DNA of 64,000 bases from Thiosocius teredinicola (GTDB lineage Bacteria; Pseudomonadota; Gammaproteobacteria; Chromatiales; Chromatiaceae): contig NZ_CP019936.1 of the NCBI RefSeq assembly GCF_002009425.1, positions 2,219,297 through 2,283,296 of the forward strand. The letters run 5' to 3'. Below the pieces are notes generated by a model. That model worked only from the letters and a program-made list of their open reading frames with translations. It searched no databases and was not told the origin of the DNA. The position numbers and the translations under genes were made by a program. Positions 28,150 to 35,691 of this stretch are shown here, in pieces (within the stretch, counting starts at the first letter, position 1; every line of letters begins with the position of its first letter).

Positions 28150-28521
28150 TCAGACGCCCTTGCTGAGCAACGCCGACAACGAGTAATTGACGCCTTTGCT
28201 CACCAGCACGTTCAGCGCCATCTTGCCGACCTGGCTGGCGATGTCGAACTGCCCGCGGTTGCCAGACGGCTTGCGCTTCGGCTTCGCTGCCGCGCGGGGT
28301 TTGTCGGCGTGCCCCAGGGTTTCGAAGATACAGTTGGCGCAGGTCTGTTGCGGGTCGTAGCAGACGGTAACGCATGCTGCCTTGTGGTTGAGGCGCACCG
28401 ATTGCACGCCATGAATATCGCGTAGTCGTTGCAAAACCGATGTGTGGTTACCGTGCGCGCCTCGCAAGGCCTTCGAACGGACACGAAGACGGCCGGGGAT
28501 ATGGTGAACATACTCATTCAT
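28150..28521 (-). CDS. HMA-like protein with Arg-rich motif
   Basis: 123 aa. The N-terminus reads HHIPGRLRVRSKALRG and is followed by a ferredoxin-like HMA-type fold (VQSVRLNHKAACVTVCYDP) with a CANC pair. The C-terminal half has Lys/Pro-rich linker and a hydrophobic, glycine-containing helix (GKMALNVLVSKGVNYSLSALLS). It shares the HxxPGRxRxR module with proteins encoded at 28682, 33830 and the N-terminus of the ATPase at 31650. It is divergent from the 28682 gene across a Fur-box promoter. Confidence 0.72.
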   Translation of the reverse strand: MNEYVHHIPGRLRVRSKALRGAHGNHTSVLQRLRDIHGVQSVRLNHKAACVTVCYDPQQTCANCIFETLGHADKPRAAAKPKRKPSGNRGQFDIASQVGKMALNVLVSKGVNYSLSALLSKGV

Positions 28522-28611
28522 TGGCGTGACTCCGAAATCAAACAGTCATGGTCGGGCGTCAATATGTCGAGCGCCGACTGGGGATCGGCGATTACCTTGC
28601 GCTTTATCTGT

Positions 28612-28640
28612 TTGACACGTTATTGCGAATCGTTATGATT
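28612..28640 (+). promoter_or_regulatory. Fur box overlapping promoter between two HMA-like genes
   Basis: TTGACA (28612-28617), a 16-base spacer and TATGAT (28634-28639) are overlapped by TTGCGAATCGTTATGATT, close to the haem-operon box. The predicted start near 28646 lies upstream of ATG 28682 and downstream of a possible TTG start at 28640, which supports the ATG. The same site could also control the leftward gene ending at 28150. Confidence 0.78.
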
Positions 28641-28681
28641 TGCAACAACAGAATTCTCACCGAAGTGCTCAAGCAGTTCCT

Positions 28682-29101
28682 ATGATCGTCAGTACCGTTG
28701 CCGGCCGCATCCGGGTGCGTTCCAACCGTTTGAAATCCGCAAAGATTGCGCAGTCCGTCGAGGCCAGGGTCAAGCAGCTGGCCGGAGTCAATGAGGTCCG
28801 CATCAACGGCGCGGCCGCCAGCATGGTGGTGCACTTCGATCAGCGTGCGGCCGACATCGAATGGCTCGAAGACCAGATCGAGGCCATCTGCCGCCCGCAA
28901 CCGCAGGCCAAGCCCAGGAACGGTTCGCGGCTGTCGAAACAGTTCAACCGGGCCACCAAGGTCGGCATGATGTCGACCCTGGCTACGTCGTTGGTCTATA
29001 TCGCGCTCGGCAAGAAAAAGCCGCATGCGCAATTCGGCATCGCCTTCGTGGCCTTTGCCGGACTGCATATGGCGAAGCACGCACGGCAGCTGCTGCGATA
29101 G
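28682..29101 (+). CDS. HMA-like membrane-associated protein with Arg-rich motif
   Basis: 139 aa from ATG 28682. Begins MIVSTVAGRIRVRSNRL, then an HMA-type beta-alpha-beta domain (VNEVRINGAAASMVVHFD) without the metal-binding CxxC. A basic linker precedes a hydrophobic C-terminus (MMSTLATSLVYIALGK, FGIAFVAFAGLHMAKHARQ). The family is the same as the small proteins at 28521 and 33830. Expression is expected under iron limitation because of the Fur-box promoter. Confidence 0.72.
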   Translation: MIVSTVAGRIRVRSNRLKSAKIAQSVEARVKQLAGVNEVRINGAAASMVVHFDQRAADIEWLEDQIEAICRPQPQAKPRNGSRLSKQFNRATKVGMMSTLATSLVYIALGKKKPHAQFGIAFVAFAGLHMAKHARQLLR

Positions 29102-29128
29102 CGTTACCGCGCCGACGGGCTCAAGGCG

Positions 29129-29488
29129 TCATGCCTCGTCGCTGGGTGCCTCACCGGTGGGCTCGGGTTCGGCCGATGTCGCAGCCTTCTTGCGTGCCGG
29201 CGCCTTGCGGCGTACCGACTTCTTGGCAGTCGCCTTCTTTGCGGCTGCCTTTTTTCTGACGACTTTTTTCCTGGCCTTGGGTTTCGCCTCCACGACCTCG
29301 TCGTCGGCCGCTTTGCCTGGCTTACCGGAAACCTTGTCGCGCAGTTCGTCAAAGCCGTCGCTGACCTTGTCACTGACATTGCCGGCCGCACGCTTGATGT
29401 CGCGTCTGAGCTTCTCGTCTTTGTACAGGTAAGCTGCCAGGCCGCCCAGCACGGCGCCGGCTACCAGGGGGATGAGTGGAAGTGGCAT
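29129..29488 (-). CDS. Membrane-anchored protein with histone-like Lys/Ala tail
   Basis: 119 aa. An N-terminal glycine-rich membrane helix (LIPLVAGAVLGGLAAYLYKDEK) is followed by an amphipathic YtxH-like segment (KRAAGNVSDKVSDGFDELRD). A strongly basic tail of KKAAAKKATAKK-type repeats resembles histone H1-like proteins, and a short acidic end closes the protein. Last gene of the leftward iron operon, 11 bases after the ATPase. A tail of this kind could bind DNA, phosphate or anionic mineral surfaces; which is unknown. Confidence 0.72.
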   Translation of the reverse strand: MPLPLIPLVAGAVLGGLAAYLYKDEKLRRDIKRAAGNVSDKVSDGFDELRDKVSGKPGKAADDEVVEAKPKARKKVVRKKAAAKKATAKKSVRRKAPARKKAATSAEPEPTGEAPSDEA

Positions 29489-29499
29489 GATGTCCTCCG

Positions 29500-31650
29500 T
29501 TAACGGTCGTTGACCGTGGTTTTCAGTGTACTCCCGTCCGGGAGTTGCAAGCTGCCGGGCGCACCGAGCCCGCGCAGCGCTTTCAATAACAATGCGACCG
29601 TCGTGCCGTTATGCAAGACCGCCGTACTGATCGGACTGAGCCAGCCCAGTGCAGCGCCGAGCATCACGCCGGTATTGACCGTAATGGCCGCACGATAATT
29701 CACCGCGACCAGTTGCATGGTCTTTTTGGCGATATGCAGCGCATTGGGCAGCAGCACGAGCTGGTCTTCGAGCAACACCACGTCGGCCGTGGCGCGGGCG
29801 AGTTCGGCACCGCGTGACATGGCGATGCCGACATCGGCGGCGATCAGTGCCGGGCCGTCGTTGACGCCGTCGCCGACGAACGCGACCTTGCGGCCTGCAG
29901 CGCGCAGATCGCCGATCACCTTGGCCTTGTCTTCGGGCACCTGTTCGGCAAACACCTCGTCGATACCGATCTCGTCGGCCAATGCCTGTGCGCGGGTACG
30001 ATGGTCACCGGTCAACATCACCAGGTGACGCACGCCCAGGCGCCGCAGTTGGCGCAACACCTCGGCCGCCTCGGGGCGCACGGTATCGCGCAGGCCAATC
30101 AGGCCGATCGCCTCGCTGCTGGTGCCGACATACAGGATGGTTTTGCCGGCAGCTTCGAGTTCGGCGATCTGTGCGCCAAACTCGTCGAAACGGATCTGTT
30201 CGTGTTCTTCGAGATAGTGGCGACTGCCGATCAGCAGGCGGTCACCGTTGACCGGGCACGACATGCCATGTGCTACCAGGTAGTCGACCTCGCCATGGTC
30301 GATATGGTTGAGTTTTTCGGCATGCGCCTTGCGCACGATCGCCTGGGCGATGGGATGGCTGGCGTGTTCCTCGATCGACGCGGTAACCGCGAGCAAGCGG
30401 TCACGTGGCCAGCGTTGTTCGTCGAGCACGACCACGTCGGTCACCTGCAGTTCGCTGCGCGTCAGTGTGCCGGTCTTGTCGAACACTACGGTATCGATCG
30501 CCGCCAGCGATTCGACCACGTCGGCACCTTTGAACAGGATGCCGTTGCTCGCCGCATGGAACAGCCCGGACTTGAACGCCAGCGGTGTGCCGAGTTTGAG
30601 CGCGCAGGAATAGTCGACCAGAAACACCGATTCGAGTCGGCGTTCTTCGCCGGTCAGCAGGTAGACCAGGCCGCCGGTCCCCAAGGTCAGGTAGACCCGC
30701 TTGTCGGCAAGCCGTTCGGCGAGACGTTGGGTGTGCGAGGTCTTGTCGAGCGAATCGTCGATGAAACGCGCGATGCGCGCGGTGGTCGTGTCGTCGCCGA
30801 CATGGCGTGCCTCGATGCGCAGGCGACCGTCCTCGATCACGCTGCCGGCGATCACCCGATCCATGACCTCTTTGCGCACCGGCACCGACTCGCCGGTAAT
30901 CGCCGCCTGGTTGACCAGGGCGGTGCCGTCGAGCACGAGGCCATCAACCGCGATCTTTTCGCCGGGGCCGACCTCGATGCGTTCGCCGGCGCTGATCGCA
31001 TCGTCGGGCACCTGGACCAGTACGCCGTTGCGCTCGACCCACGCGAGCGTCGGCTCGGGGCGCAGCAATTGGCGCAGCATGCGGTTCGACTGACGTTCCG
31101 TCTTGCGCTCGAGGTAGGTGCCCAGTTCCATCAGGAAGTCGGTGATGTTGGCGGTCAGGTATTCGCCCTTGCTGGCCGACAGACCGATGGCGACCGCATC
31201 CAGTACCTCGACCTTGATGCCGCGGTTGATGAAGGTGTCCAGACCGGTCAGCAGAATCTTGCTGATGTTCAGAAAGGTGGCGATGCGGCGTACCGGCGGC
31301 GACATGAAGGGCAGGGCGAGCATCAAACCGGCGCTGGTCAGCATCGGCGCCAACTCGGCGACCTGGTCGGGCTGCGTTTCGCCGCTCGGGATGCGTTCAC
31401 GGCGCAGGCCGCGCAACAGCTGCACGATGGCGTCGCGCGAGTCGGGCGAGCCATCGTATTCGAGCACCAACGATCGTGCCTTGTGGTTGACACGTGCCTT
31501 GGTCACACCGGCGATCGATTCCAGCCAGGTTTGCAGCCAGGAGAAATCGATCAGGGGATCGGCCAGCATCGGCAGTCGCAGCCGCAGCCGATGCGCGGTT
31601 TCGTGAACCACGCTCAGCCCGTTGTCACCGCTGTCGACGCGCATATCCAT
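29500..31650 (-). CDS. P1B-type metal-transporting ATPase, ferrosome FezB-like
   Basis: 716 aa. The N-terminus carries an HMA-like domain with an Arg-rich motif (HETAHRLRLRLP, 16-27). The actuator motif TGES is at 252-255 and the phosphorylation motif DKTGT at 391-395. The hinge reads VGDGVNDGPAL. The membrane ion site is YSCALKLGTP (SCA at 348-350) instead of CPC, which as I recall marks subgroup P1B-6, the class found in ferrosome (fez) clusters. Downstream of a ferritin-like gene and small membrane proteins in an operon with feoAB, it probably moves iron into a membrane compartment or across the inner membrane. Confidence 0.85.
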   Translation of the reverse strand: MDMRVDSGDNGLSVVHETAHRLRLRLPMLADPLIDFSWLQTWLESIAGVTKARVNHKARSLVLEYDGSPDSRDAIVQLLRGLRRERIPSGETQPDQVAELAPMLTSAGLMLALPFMSPPVRRIATFLNISKILLTGLDTFINRGIKVEVLDAVAIGLSASKGEYLTANITDFLMELGTYLERKTERQSNRMLRQLLRPEPTLAWVERNGVLVQVPDDAISAGERIEVGPGEKIAVDGLVLDGTALVNQAAITGESVPVRKEVMDRVIAGSVIEDGRLRIEARHVGDDTTTARIARFIDDSLDKTSHTQRLAERLADKRVYLTLGTGGLVYLLTGEERRLESVFLVDYSCALKLGTPLAFKSGLFHAASNGILFKGADVVESLAAIDTVVFDKTGTLTRSELQVTDVVVLDEQRWPRDRLLAVTASIEEHASHPIAQAIVRKAHAEKLNHIDHGEVDYLVAHGMSCPVNGDRLLIGSRHYLEEHEQIRFDEFGAQIAELEAAGKTILYVGTSSEAIGLIGLRDTVRPEAAEVLRQLRRLGVRHLVMLTGDHRTRAQALADEIGIDEVFAEQVPEDKAKVIGDLRAAGRKVAFVGDGVNDGPALIAADVGIAMSRGAELARATADVVLLEDQLVLLPNALHIAKKTMQLVAVNYRAAITVNTGVMLGAALGWLSPISTAVLHNGTTVALLLKALRGLGAPGSLQLPDGSTLKTTVNDR

Positions 31651-31653
31651 ACG

Positions 31654-32199
31654 TTACCCGCGGCCGAGCGCAGTCAGCCTGCGTTTGTGCAGCCACCAGG
31701 TGAGGCCTGCGCCGAGCAGTGTGCCGCCCAACAGCGCCAGTGTACTGTCCGCCAAGATGCCTGGCCGAGCGGCAGGTGCGCGCACAGGGTACTGACGTCG
31801 CGCTGCGGCACAGTGTTGAAACGCCGGCAGGTGATTGAACGCCGAGGCATTGCGCAGGTTCAGGAACACGTCGCGCACGTCGGGTTCGGTGACCTGCGTC
31901 AGCAGCTCGTCGTACATCCGGTAGTTGCCGATCTCGCCGCTGACGCCGGATTCGCAGGCATCGACGAGATCGGCGAACACGAAACGTTGCGCCTGCCATC
32001 GGTCCGCAATTGCGGGCACAGCGTGCGCTGTGTACAGCGCCAACAGCGCATCGATGTGACGTTGCTCGGCCTGTGCGATCACGGTGAAAGGCGCGACCTG
32101 ACCGTAGGTGTGCAACACGCTTCGATAAGTGGCACGTGCGCGGTATTCGTCGTCCAGCGCGGTGTGCAAGGCAGCGATTGTGGTCGGCGACAGGGCCAC
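31654..32199 (-). CDS. Ferritin-like protein with C-terminal membrane anchor
   Basis: 181 aa. The first half looks like a DUF2202/rubrerythrin-type four-helix domain: DEYRARATY and AEQRHIDALLALY supply the first E and ExxH ligands, and GEIGNYRMYDELL and LRNASAFNHLPAF resemble the second pair. A membrane helix near the end (LALLGGTLLGAGLTWWLHKRR) would tether it. Three bases separate it from the ATPase gene. It could oxidise or bind iron at the membrane; ligand completeness needs a structure model. Confidence 0.75.
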   Translation of the reverse strand: MALSPTTIAALHTALDDEYRARATYRSVLHTYGQVAPFTVIAQAEQRHIDALLALYTAHAVPAIADRWQAQRFVFADLVDACESGVSGEIGNYRMYDELLTQVTEPDVRDVFLNLRNASAFNHLPAFQHCAAARRQYPVRAPAARPGILADSTLALLGGTLLGAGLTWWLHKRRLTALGRG

Positions 32200-32202
32200 G
32201 GT

Positions 32203-32574
32203 TTACTCCTGCTGGTCGGCCGCGTGCAATTCGGCCTCGGCATCTCTGAAGCGTTCCTTCATCTCCTCGACACCGCCCTGCACCAGTGACCAGGCCTTGA
32301 CCGCCGTTTTGATCGTTGCGTGCTGAACCTTCTCGTTGGTCAGCAGATAGGCGACCGCTGCGCCGATCAGGGCGCCTTTGATGAAGCGCGGGTTGGTCAG
32401 CAGGTTGGTGCTGCGCACTGCCGGCGCATTGGCAACCGGGGGATAGGCGTACGCCATGCCGTAGCCCGGTGCATAGTTGGGCGGGGTGGGCGAGGCGTAG
32501 GGATTGGCGGGTGGCGTACCAGGCGGAGCATAAGGGTAGGCCGCGTAGTAGGGATGGTAGTAGCCGTTATTCAT
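32203..32574 (-). CDS. Pro/Tyr-rich small membrane protein with glycine-zipper helix
   Basis: 123 aa from ATG 32574, preceded by AAGGAG seven bases upstream. The first half is a low-complexity Tyr/Pro/Ala stretch (NNGYYHPYYAAYPYAPPG). One helix, FIKGALIGAAVAYLLTNEK, is nearly identical in pattern to a helix in the protein encoded at 33468. An amphipathic acidic tail follows. Such Gly/Ala-rich helices are common in small proteins of organelle clusters. Unknown function; likely a structural part of the iron compartment. Confidence 0.7.
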   Translation of the reverse strand: MNNGYYHPYYAAYPYAPPGTPPANPYASPTPPNYAPGYGMAYAYPPVANAPAVRSTNLLTNPRFIKGALIGAAVAYLLTNEKVQHATIKTAVKAWSLVQGGVEEMKERFRDAEAELHAADQQE

Positions 32575-32914
32575 CGTGCGACTCCTTGGATTTCGCGGTG
32601 ATTGCATACATCACGGCAGTGCCGGTGGCGACGCTAGCCAGCAGCGACAGCGCGGGATTACGCACGAACAGGCGGCCGACCGCGGTGGCGGCTGCGGTTG
32701 CCGCGCCGGCAGCCAGCCCGGCCTTGGCGGTTTGCTTCAATGCTGACGGCCAATCCGTCTGATCGGCACGCAGTTTGTGCAGATTGACCGCCGCGGCGCC
32801 GGTTGCGCCGACGATGGCACCGGTCTTGGCGGCCTGCAGCAGTTGGTTGAGTTCGCGTTGTTGTTGCCAGGGATCATTAGCCACCGGCTGGGACATCGGT
32901 ACGGGATAGTTCAT
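32567..32914 (-). CDS. Gly/Ala-rich small membrane protein
   Basis: 115 aa. A short polar N-terminus precedes Gly/Ala-rich hydrophobic segments (TGAIVGATGAAAVNLHKL, AGLAAGAATAAATAVG, LASVATGTAVMYAI). The gene overlaps both neighbours by four and eight bases, so the three are translationally coupled. No family recognised with certainty; composition resembles small proteins of ferrosome and magnetosome-like loci. Confidence 0.68.
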   Translation of the reverse strand: MNYPVPMSQPVANDPWQQQRELNQLLQAAKTGAIVGATGAAAVNLHKLRADQTDWPSALKQTAKAGLAAGAATAAATAVGRLFVRNPALSLLASVATGTAVMYAITAKSKESHDE

Positions 32915-33468
32915 GCGGGCTGCTCCTCTTCGTCAGTTGTGTGCTCGCCGGTTGTTTGCTCATTGTCGGTGTCGTCATCGCCCAGGCCGCCCAAGCCGCT
33001 TTTCATCGCCTCGGCCGTTTTCGCCACGCCGCCGATCAACGAATCGCGCAGCCCCTCGTTGGAAATCAGCAGCATCGCCGCGGCACCGACCAATGCGCCT
33101 TTCCAGAAATCGCTGTCGTCGAGATTGAACAGGTTCTTGAGCATGCCCAGGCCGCTGCTGTCGGCCATGTTGCCGAGTGCTGCGGCGAATCCATCGGCGT
33201 TGGCCGAACCTGCATTTGCCGCTTGCGCCGCTGACGGATCGATGCCCGGCATCTGCGGGGGAAGCTGATACGGCATCGGGCCGGCCATACCCGGCGACGG
33301 CGGCATGTAGGCAGACGGGTAGCCGTAGTAGGGCATTGCCCAGCCGGGGTGGTACGGCGCGTGGTGCTGTTGCCACGGGTTGGCCGCGTAACCCGGGTCG
33401 TTCGGCGGAGCCTGTTGCGCATCGGGTTGCGCAGGCGCACCTTGCGGATGGGGGTGTTTCATGTCCAT
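32911..33468 (-). CDS. Pro-rich membrane protein with glycine-zipper helix
   Basis: 185 aa from ATG 33468 (GAGGA six bases upstream). The first 90 residues are Pro/Tyr/Met/His-rich (begins MDMKHPHPQGAPAQPDAQQ; later YYGYPSAYMPPSPGMAG). The helix FWKGALVGAAAMLLISNEG at about 120-140 matches the pattern in the 32574 protein. A short acidic tail (DDDTDNEQTTGEHTTDEEE) could bind cations. Unknown exact role; context suggests an iron-compartment component. Confidence 0.7.
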   Translation of the reverse strand: MDMKHPHPQGAPAQPDAQQAPPNDPGYAANPWQQHHAPYHPGWAMPYYGYPSAYMPPSPGMAGPMPYQLPPQMPGIDPSAAQAANAGSANADGFAAALGNMADSSGLGMLKNLFNLDDSDFWKGALVGAAAMLLISNEGLRDSLIGGVAKTAEAMKSGLGGLGDDDTDNEQTTGEHTTDEEEQPA

Positions 33469-33494
33469 GTCGATTCCTCGTGATTCATATCGGT

Positions 33495-33830
33495 TCAGGT
33501 CTGTTGCGCTGCCGACACCGCTGCCGGGTTGGCCGCGATCAGACGCTGCAACAGCGACAGGGCCTGGTTTTCGTCGCCTTCGATCAGGGTCGTCCACCAG
33601 TCCGGCGCGATGCTCTTGGCGCGGTAGTTGACGACGACGGAGCCTGCGGCAGCATTGACGCGCACGTCGCTGATGCCGTCGATGGCCTGCATGACATCGT
33701 CGAGCACACCGGTGTTCACGCGCTTGAGTTCTTTCACCAGCGCCAGCTTGATGCGCAGACGGATCCGCCCCGGCACGTGGTGCACGATCTGCAGGTAACG
33801 ACGCAGTTCCAGAAAGGGTTGCAGGTTCAT
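33495..33830 (-). CDS. HMA-like protein with PGRIRLR motif
   Basis: 111 aa from ATG 33830. The motif VHHVPGRIRLRIK (residues 16-28) is followed by an HMA-type fold (DGISDVRVNAAAGSVVVNY) that lacks the CxxC. An upstream in-frame ATG at 33881 would overlap the previous gene and cannot be excluded. It belongs to the same family as the proteins at 28521 and 28682. Ferrosome loci also encode HMA-like small proteins, so a structural or iron-handling role is likely. Confidence 0.72.
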   Translation of the reverse strand: MNLQPFLELRRYLQIVHHVPGRIRLRIKLALVKELKRVNTGVLDDVMQAIDGISDVRVNAAAGSVVVNYRAKSIAPDWWTTLIEGDENQALSLLQRLIAANPAAVSAAQQT

Positions 33831-33868
33831 GGCAGGTTGGTACTCATCGGAAGACAGCTGTTCATCGT

Positions 33869-34432
33869 TCACGCCGCGCATGCCTCTATGTGGTCGATCA
33901 ATTCGCGGGCGAAGCGCCATTCGCGCGGCGCACCCGCGTCGTTGTCGTGCAGGTACACCTCGAGACCGACGTAGGTGAATGCCGGGTTGTCCCACAGCTC
34001 GCGCGGCACCCAGGTGTGCGCAATCGGCATACTGGCCTCGCTGAGCGATGCACCGGCCTGCTGTTCGACGATCTTCACCAGGCGCACCGTGTGTGCCTGA
34101 TCGAACGCCGCCTGTTCGGGCAAAAGGCACGCCAGCATGGCGTTGTCATGGCAATAGATGTCGGCGCATGGCGAGGTCGCGCTGCATCCGCTGTGCAGGT
34201 CGATCAGCAGGCGGTAGCCGCGTCCGATCTGCTGTTTGACCTGCAGATAGATTTCGCGATGGCGTGTCCGGTAATAGAAGAGTTCGTTTGCCTTGGGGCG
34301 TGCATGCGAGATGCCTTCGGGAATGCGCAACACGTCGACCCGTTCATGGTCGAGCAGGTCGGCCACCCGGTCGCCGAAGCCGAGTTCTTCGCGGTGGATG
34401 CCGGTAACGAGAAGAGTGGTAGACATGGCCAT
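33869..34432 (-). CDS. Putative zinc-dependent amidohydrolase/carboxypeptidase-like protein
   Basis: 187 aa. An HxxE pair (GIHREELGFGDRVADLL) and a later LIDLHSGCSA His resemble the zinc ligands of succinylglutamate desuccinylase/M14-type or N-formylglutamate-amidohydrolase-type enzymes. The protein is shorter than AstE. It starts directly after the CDF gene, in the middle of the iron operon, and no iron role is known to me. The assignment is tentative. Confidence 0.5.
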   Translation of the reverse strand: MAMSTTLLVTGIHREELGFGDRVADLLDHERVDVLRIPEGISHARPKANELFYYRTRHREIYLQVKQQIGRGYRLLIDLHSGCSATSPCADIYCHDNAMLACLLPEQAAFDQAHTVRLVKIVEQQAGASLSEASMPIAHTWVPRELWDNPAFTYVGLEVYLHDNDAGAPREWRFARELIDHIEACAA

Positions 34433-35398
34433 TCACCCCCCGCCTTGCCGGGCAGGGCAGCTCTCCGCGGTGCAGTGATTGATCTCCACGGTCACATGGG
34501 CGAGGTTTGCAATACCGGCCAGGCGTCGCTTGTAGGTTTCGGTCGGTGCCGGCTGATGGGTGACCAGCGATACGATGCAGGCCAGGCTCTGTGGGCCGAC
34601 GCGCCAGACATGCAGATCGGCAACCCGGGTATCGCTGTCGGCCTCGATCACCTGGCGGATCGCATCGCCCGTCGGACCGTGGTCTTCAGCGTCGAGCAGG
34701 ATGCTGCCACTGTCTTTCGCCAGGCCGAGCGCCCAGCGGCTGATCACGACGGCACCGACGATGCCCATCAAGGGGTCCATCCACACCCAGCCGAATCGCG
34801 CACCGCTCCATAGCGCAAAGATCGCCAGTACCGAAGTCATGGCGTCGGCTATCACGTGCAGGTAGGCGGCACGTACATTGTGGTCGTGGTGATGCGCGTG
34901 ATGTGCATCGTGCTCGTGGTGGCCATGATGGTGGTGGTGTTCGTGCGGCGCATCACGCAGCAGCCAGGCACTGAGCAGATTGACGACCAGCCCGATCAGC
35001 GCGACGGCCATTGCCTCTTCGAAATGCACGCTGCGTGGCTCGAACAACAGGCGTACCGACTCGACCGCCATCAGCAGTGCGACGACCCCCAGCACGATGG
35101 CGCTGGTGAAGCCGCCGAGTGTCGCGACCTTGCCGGTGCCGAAGGTGAAGGCCGGGTTGGCGGCATGCCGTCGAGACACGCGGTAGGCGTAGGCGGCGAT
35201 CCCCAGCGCACCCACATGGGTGGCCATATGCCAGCCGTCGGCGAGCAGTGCCATCGAGCCGGTCAGGCTGCCGCCGACCAGTTCGACGAGCATGGTGACG
35301 CTGGTCAGCGCGATCACCCAATGGGTGCGCTGTTCGTAGTGTCGTTGATCACGACTGCGAAAGTCGTGTTCGTGTTGCCAATCGCTGATCTCGTGCAT
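34433..35398 (-). CDS. Cation diffusion facilitator (DmeF-like)
   Basis: 321 aa CDF exporter with six helices. The membrane motifs are ADGWHMATHVGA in helix 2 and HVIADAMTS in helix 5. A His-rich loop (HEHHHHHGHHEHDAHHAHHH) lies between helices 4 and 5, and a cytoplasmic C-terminal domain ends the protein. The form matches the DmeF branch, exporters of divalent Co/Ni or Fe. Inside an iron-import operon, iron or accompanying metal export is plausible, but selectivity cannot be read. Confidence 0.85.
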   Translation of the reverse strand: MHEISDWQHEHDFRSRDQRHYEQRTHWVIALTSVTMLVELVGGSLTGSMALLADGWHMATHVGALGIAAYAYRVSRRHAANPAFTFGTGKVATLGGFTSAIVLGVVALLMAVESVRLLFEPRSVHFEEAMAVALIGLVVNLLSAWLLRDAPHEHHHHHGHHEHDAHHAHHHDHNVRAAYLHVIADAMTSVLAIFALWSGARFGWVWMDPLMGIVGAVVISRWALGLAKDSGSILLDAEDHGPTGDAIRQVIEADSDTRVADLHVWRVGPQSLACIVSLVTHQPAPTETYKRRLAGIANLAHVTVEINHCTAESCPARQGGG

Positions 35399-35442
35399 TG
35401 CTCGCTAGGCTTCCTGATGAGGTTAAAGCATGGCTGGCTGTA

Positions 35443-35664
35443 TCAATCCACCCACTCGTACATTTCGAGTGATGCGCTGTCGCATTTGCAGCAGCCGCTG
35501 CTGCAGGCCGTGCCGGTCGGCAGCTTCTTCACACGACCTTTGCTGATCCATTTCTGCAGCATGCCGCGCAGTGCATCCTGGTCGGTGTCGAATCTGTAGG
35601 CCATGTCCTTGAGGGCGACACGCCGATGCATCTGCAGGTAATCGCGTAGCTCTGACAGGATCAT
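35443..35664 (-). CDS. feoC: FeoC-like regulator
   Basis: 73 aa winged-helix protein downstream of feoB. MILSELRDYLQMHRRVALKDMAYRF begins the domain (residues 1-25) and DALRGMLQKWISKGRVKKLP completes the winged helix. A cysteine group CSSGCCKCDS matches the Cys-rich loop of FeoC, which may bind an Fe-S cluster. It follows feoB at 27 bases. Confidence 0.88.
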   Translation of the reverse strand: MILSELRDYLQMHRRVALKDMAYRFDTDQDALRGMLQKWISKGRVKKLPTGTACSSGCCKCDSASLEMYEWVD

Positions 35665-35691
35665 GGCGTGTCTCCCCGTTGCGGATGGCGC

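Noticed and set aside
30001-32289. A 762-codon open frame antisense to the P1B-ATPase and ferritin-like genes
   Set aside because: The leftward genes have complete family motifs and tight operon spacing. The rightward frame is Gln/His/Asp-rich low-complexity translation typical of antisense shadow in GC-rich DNA.
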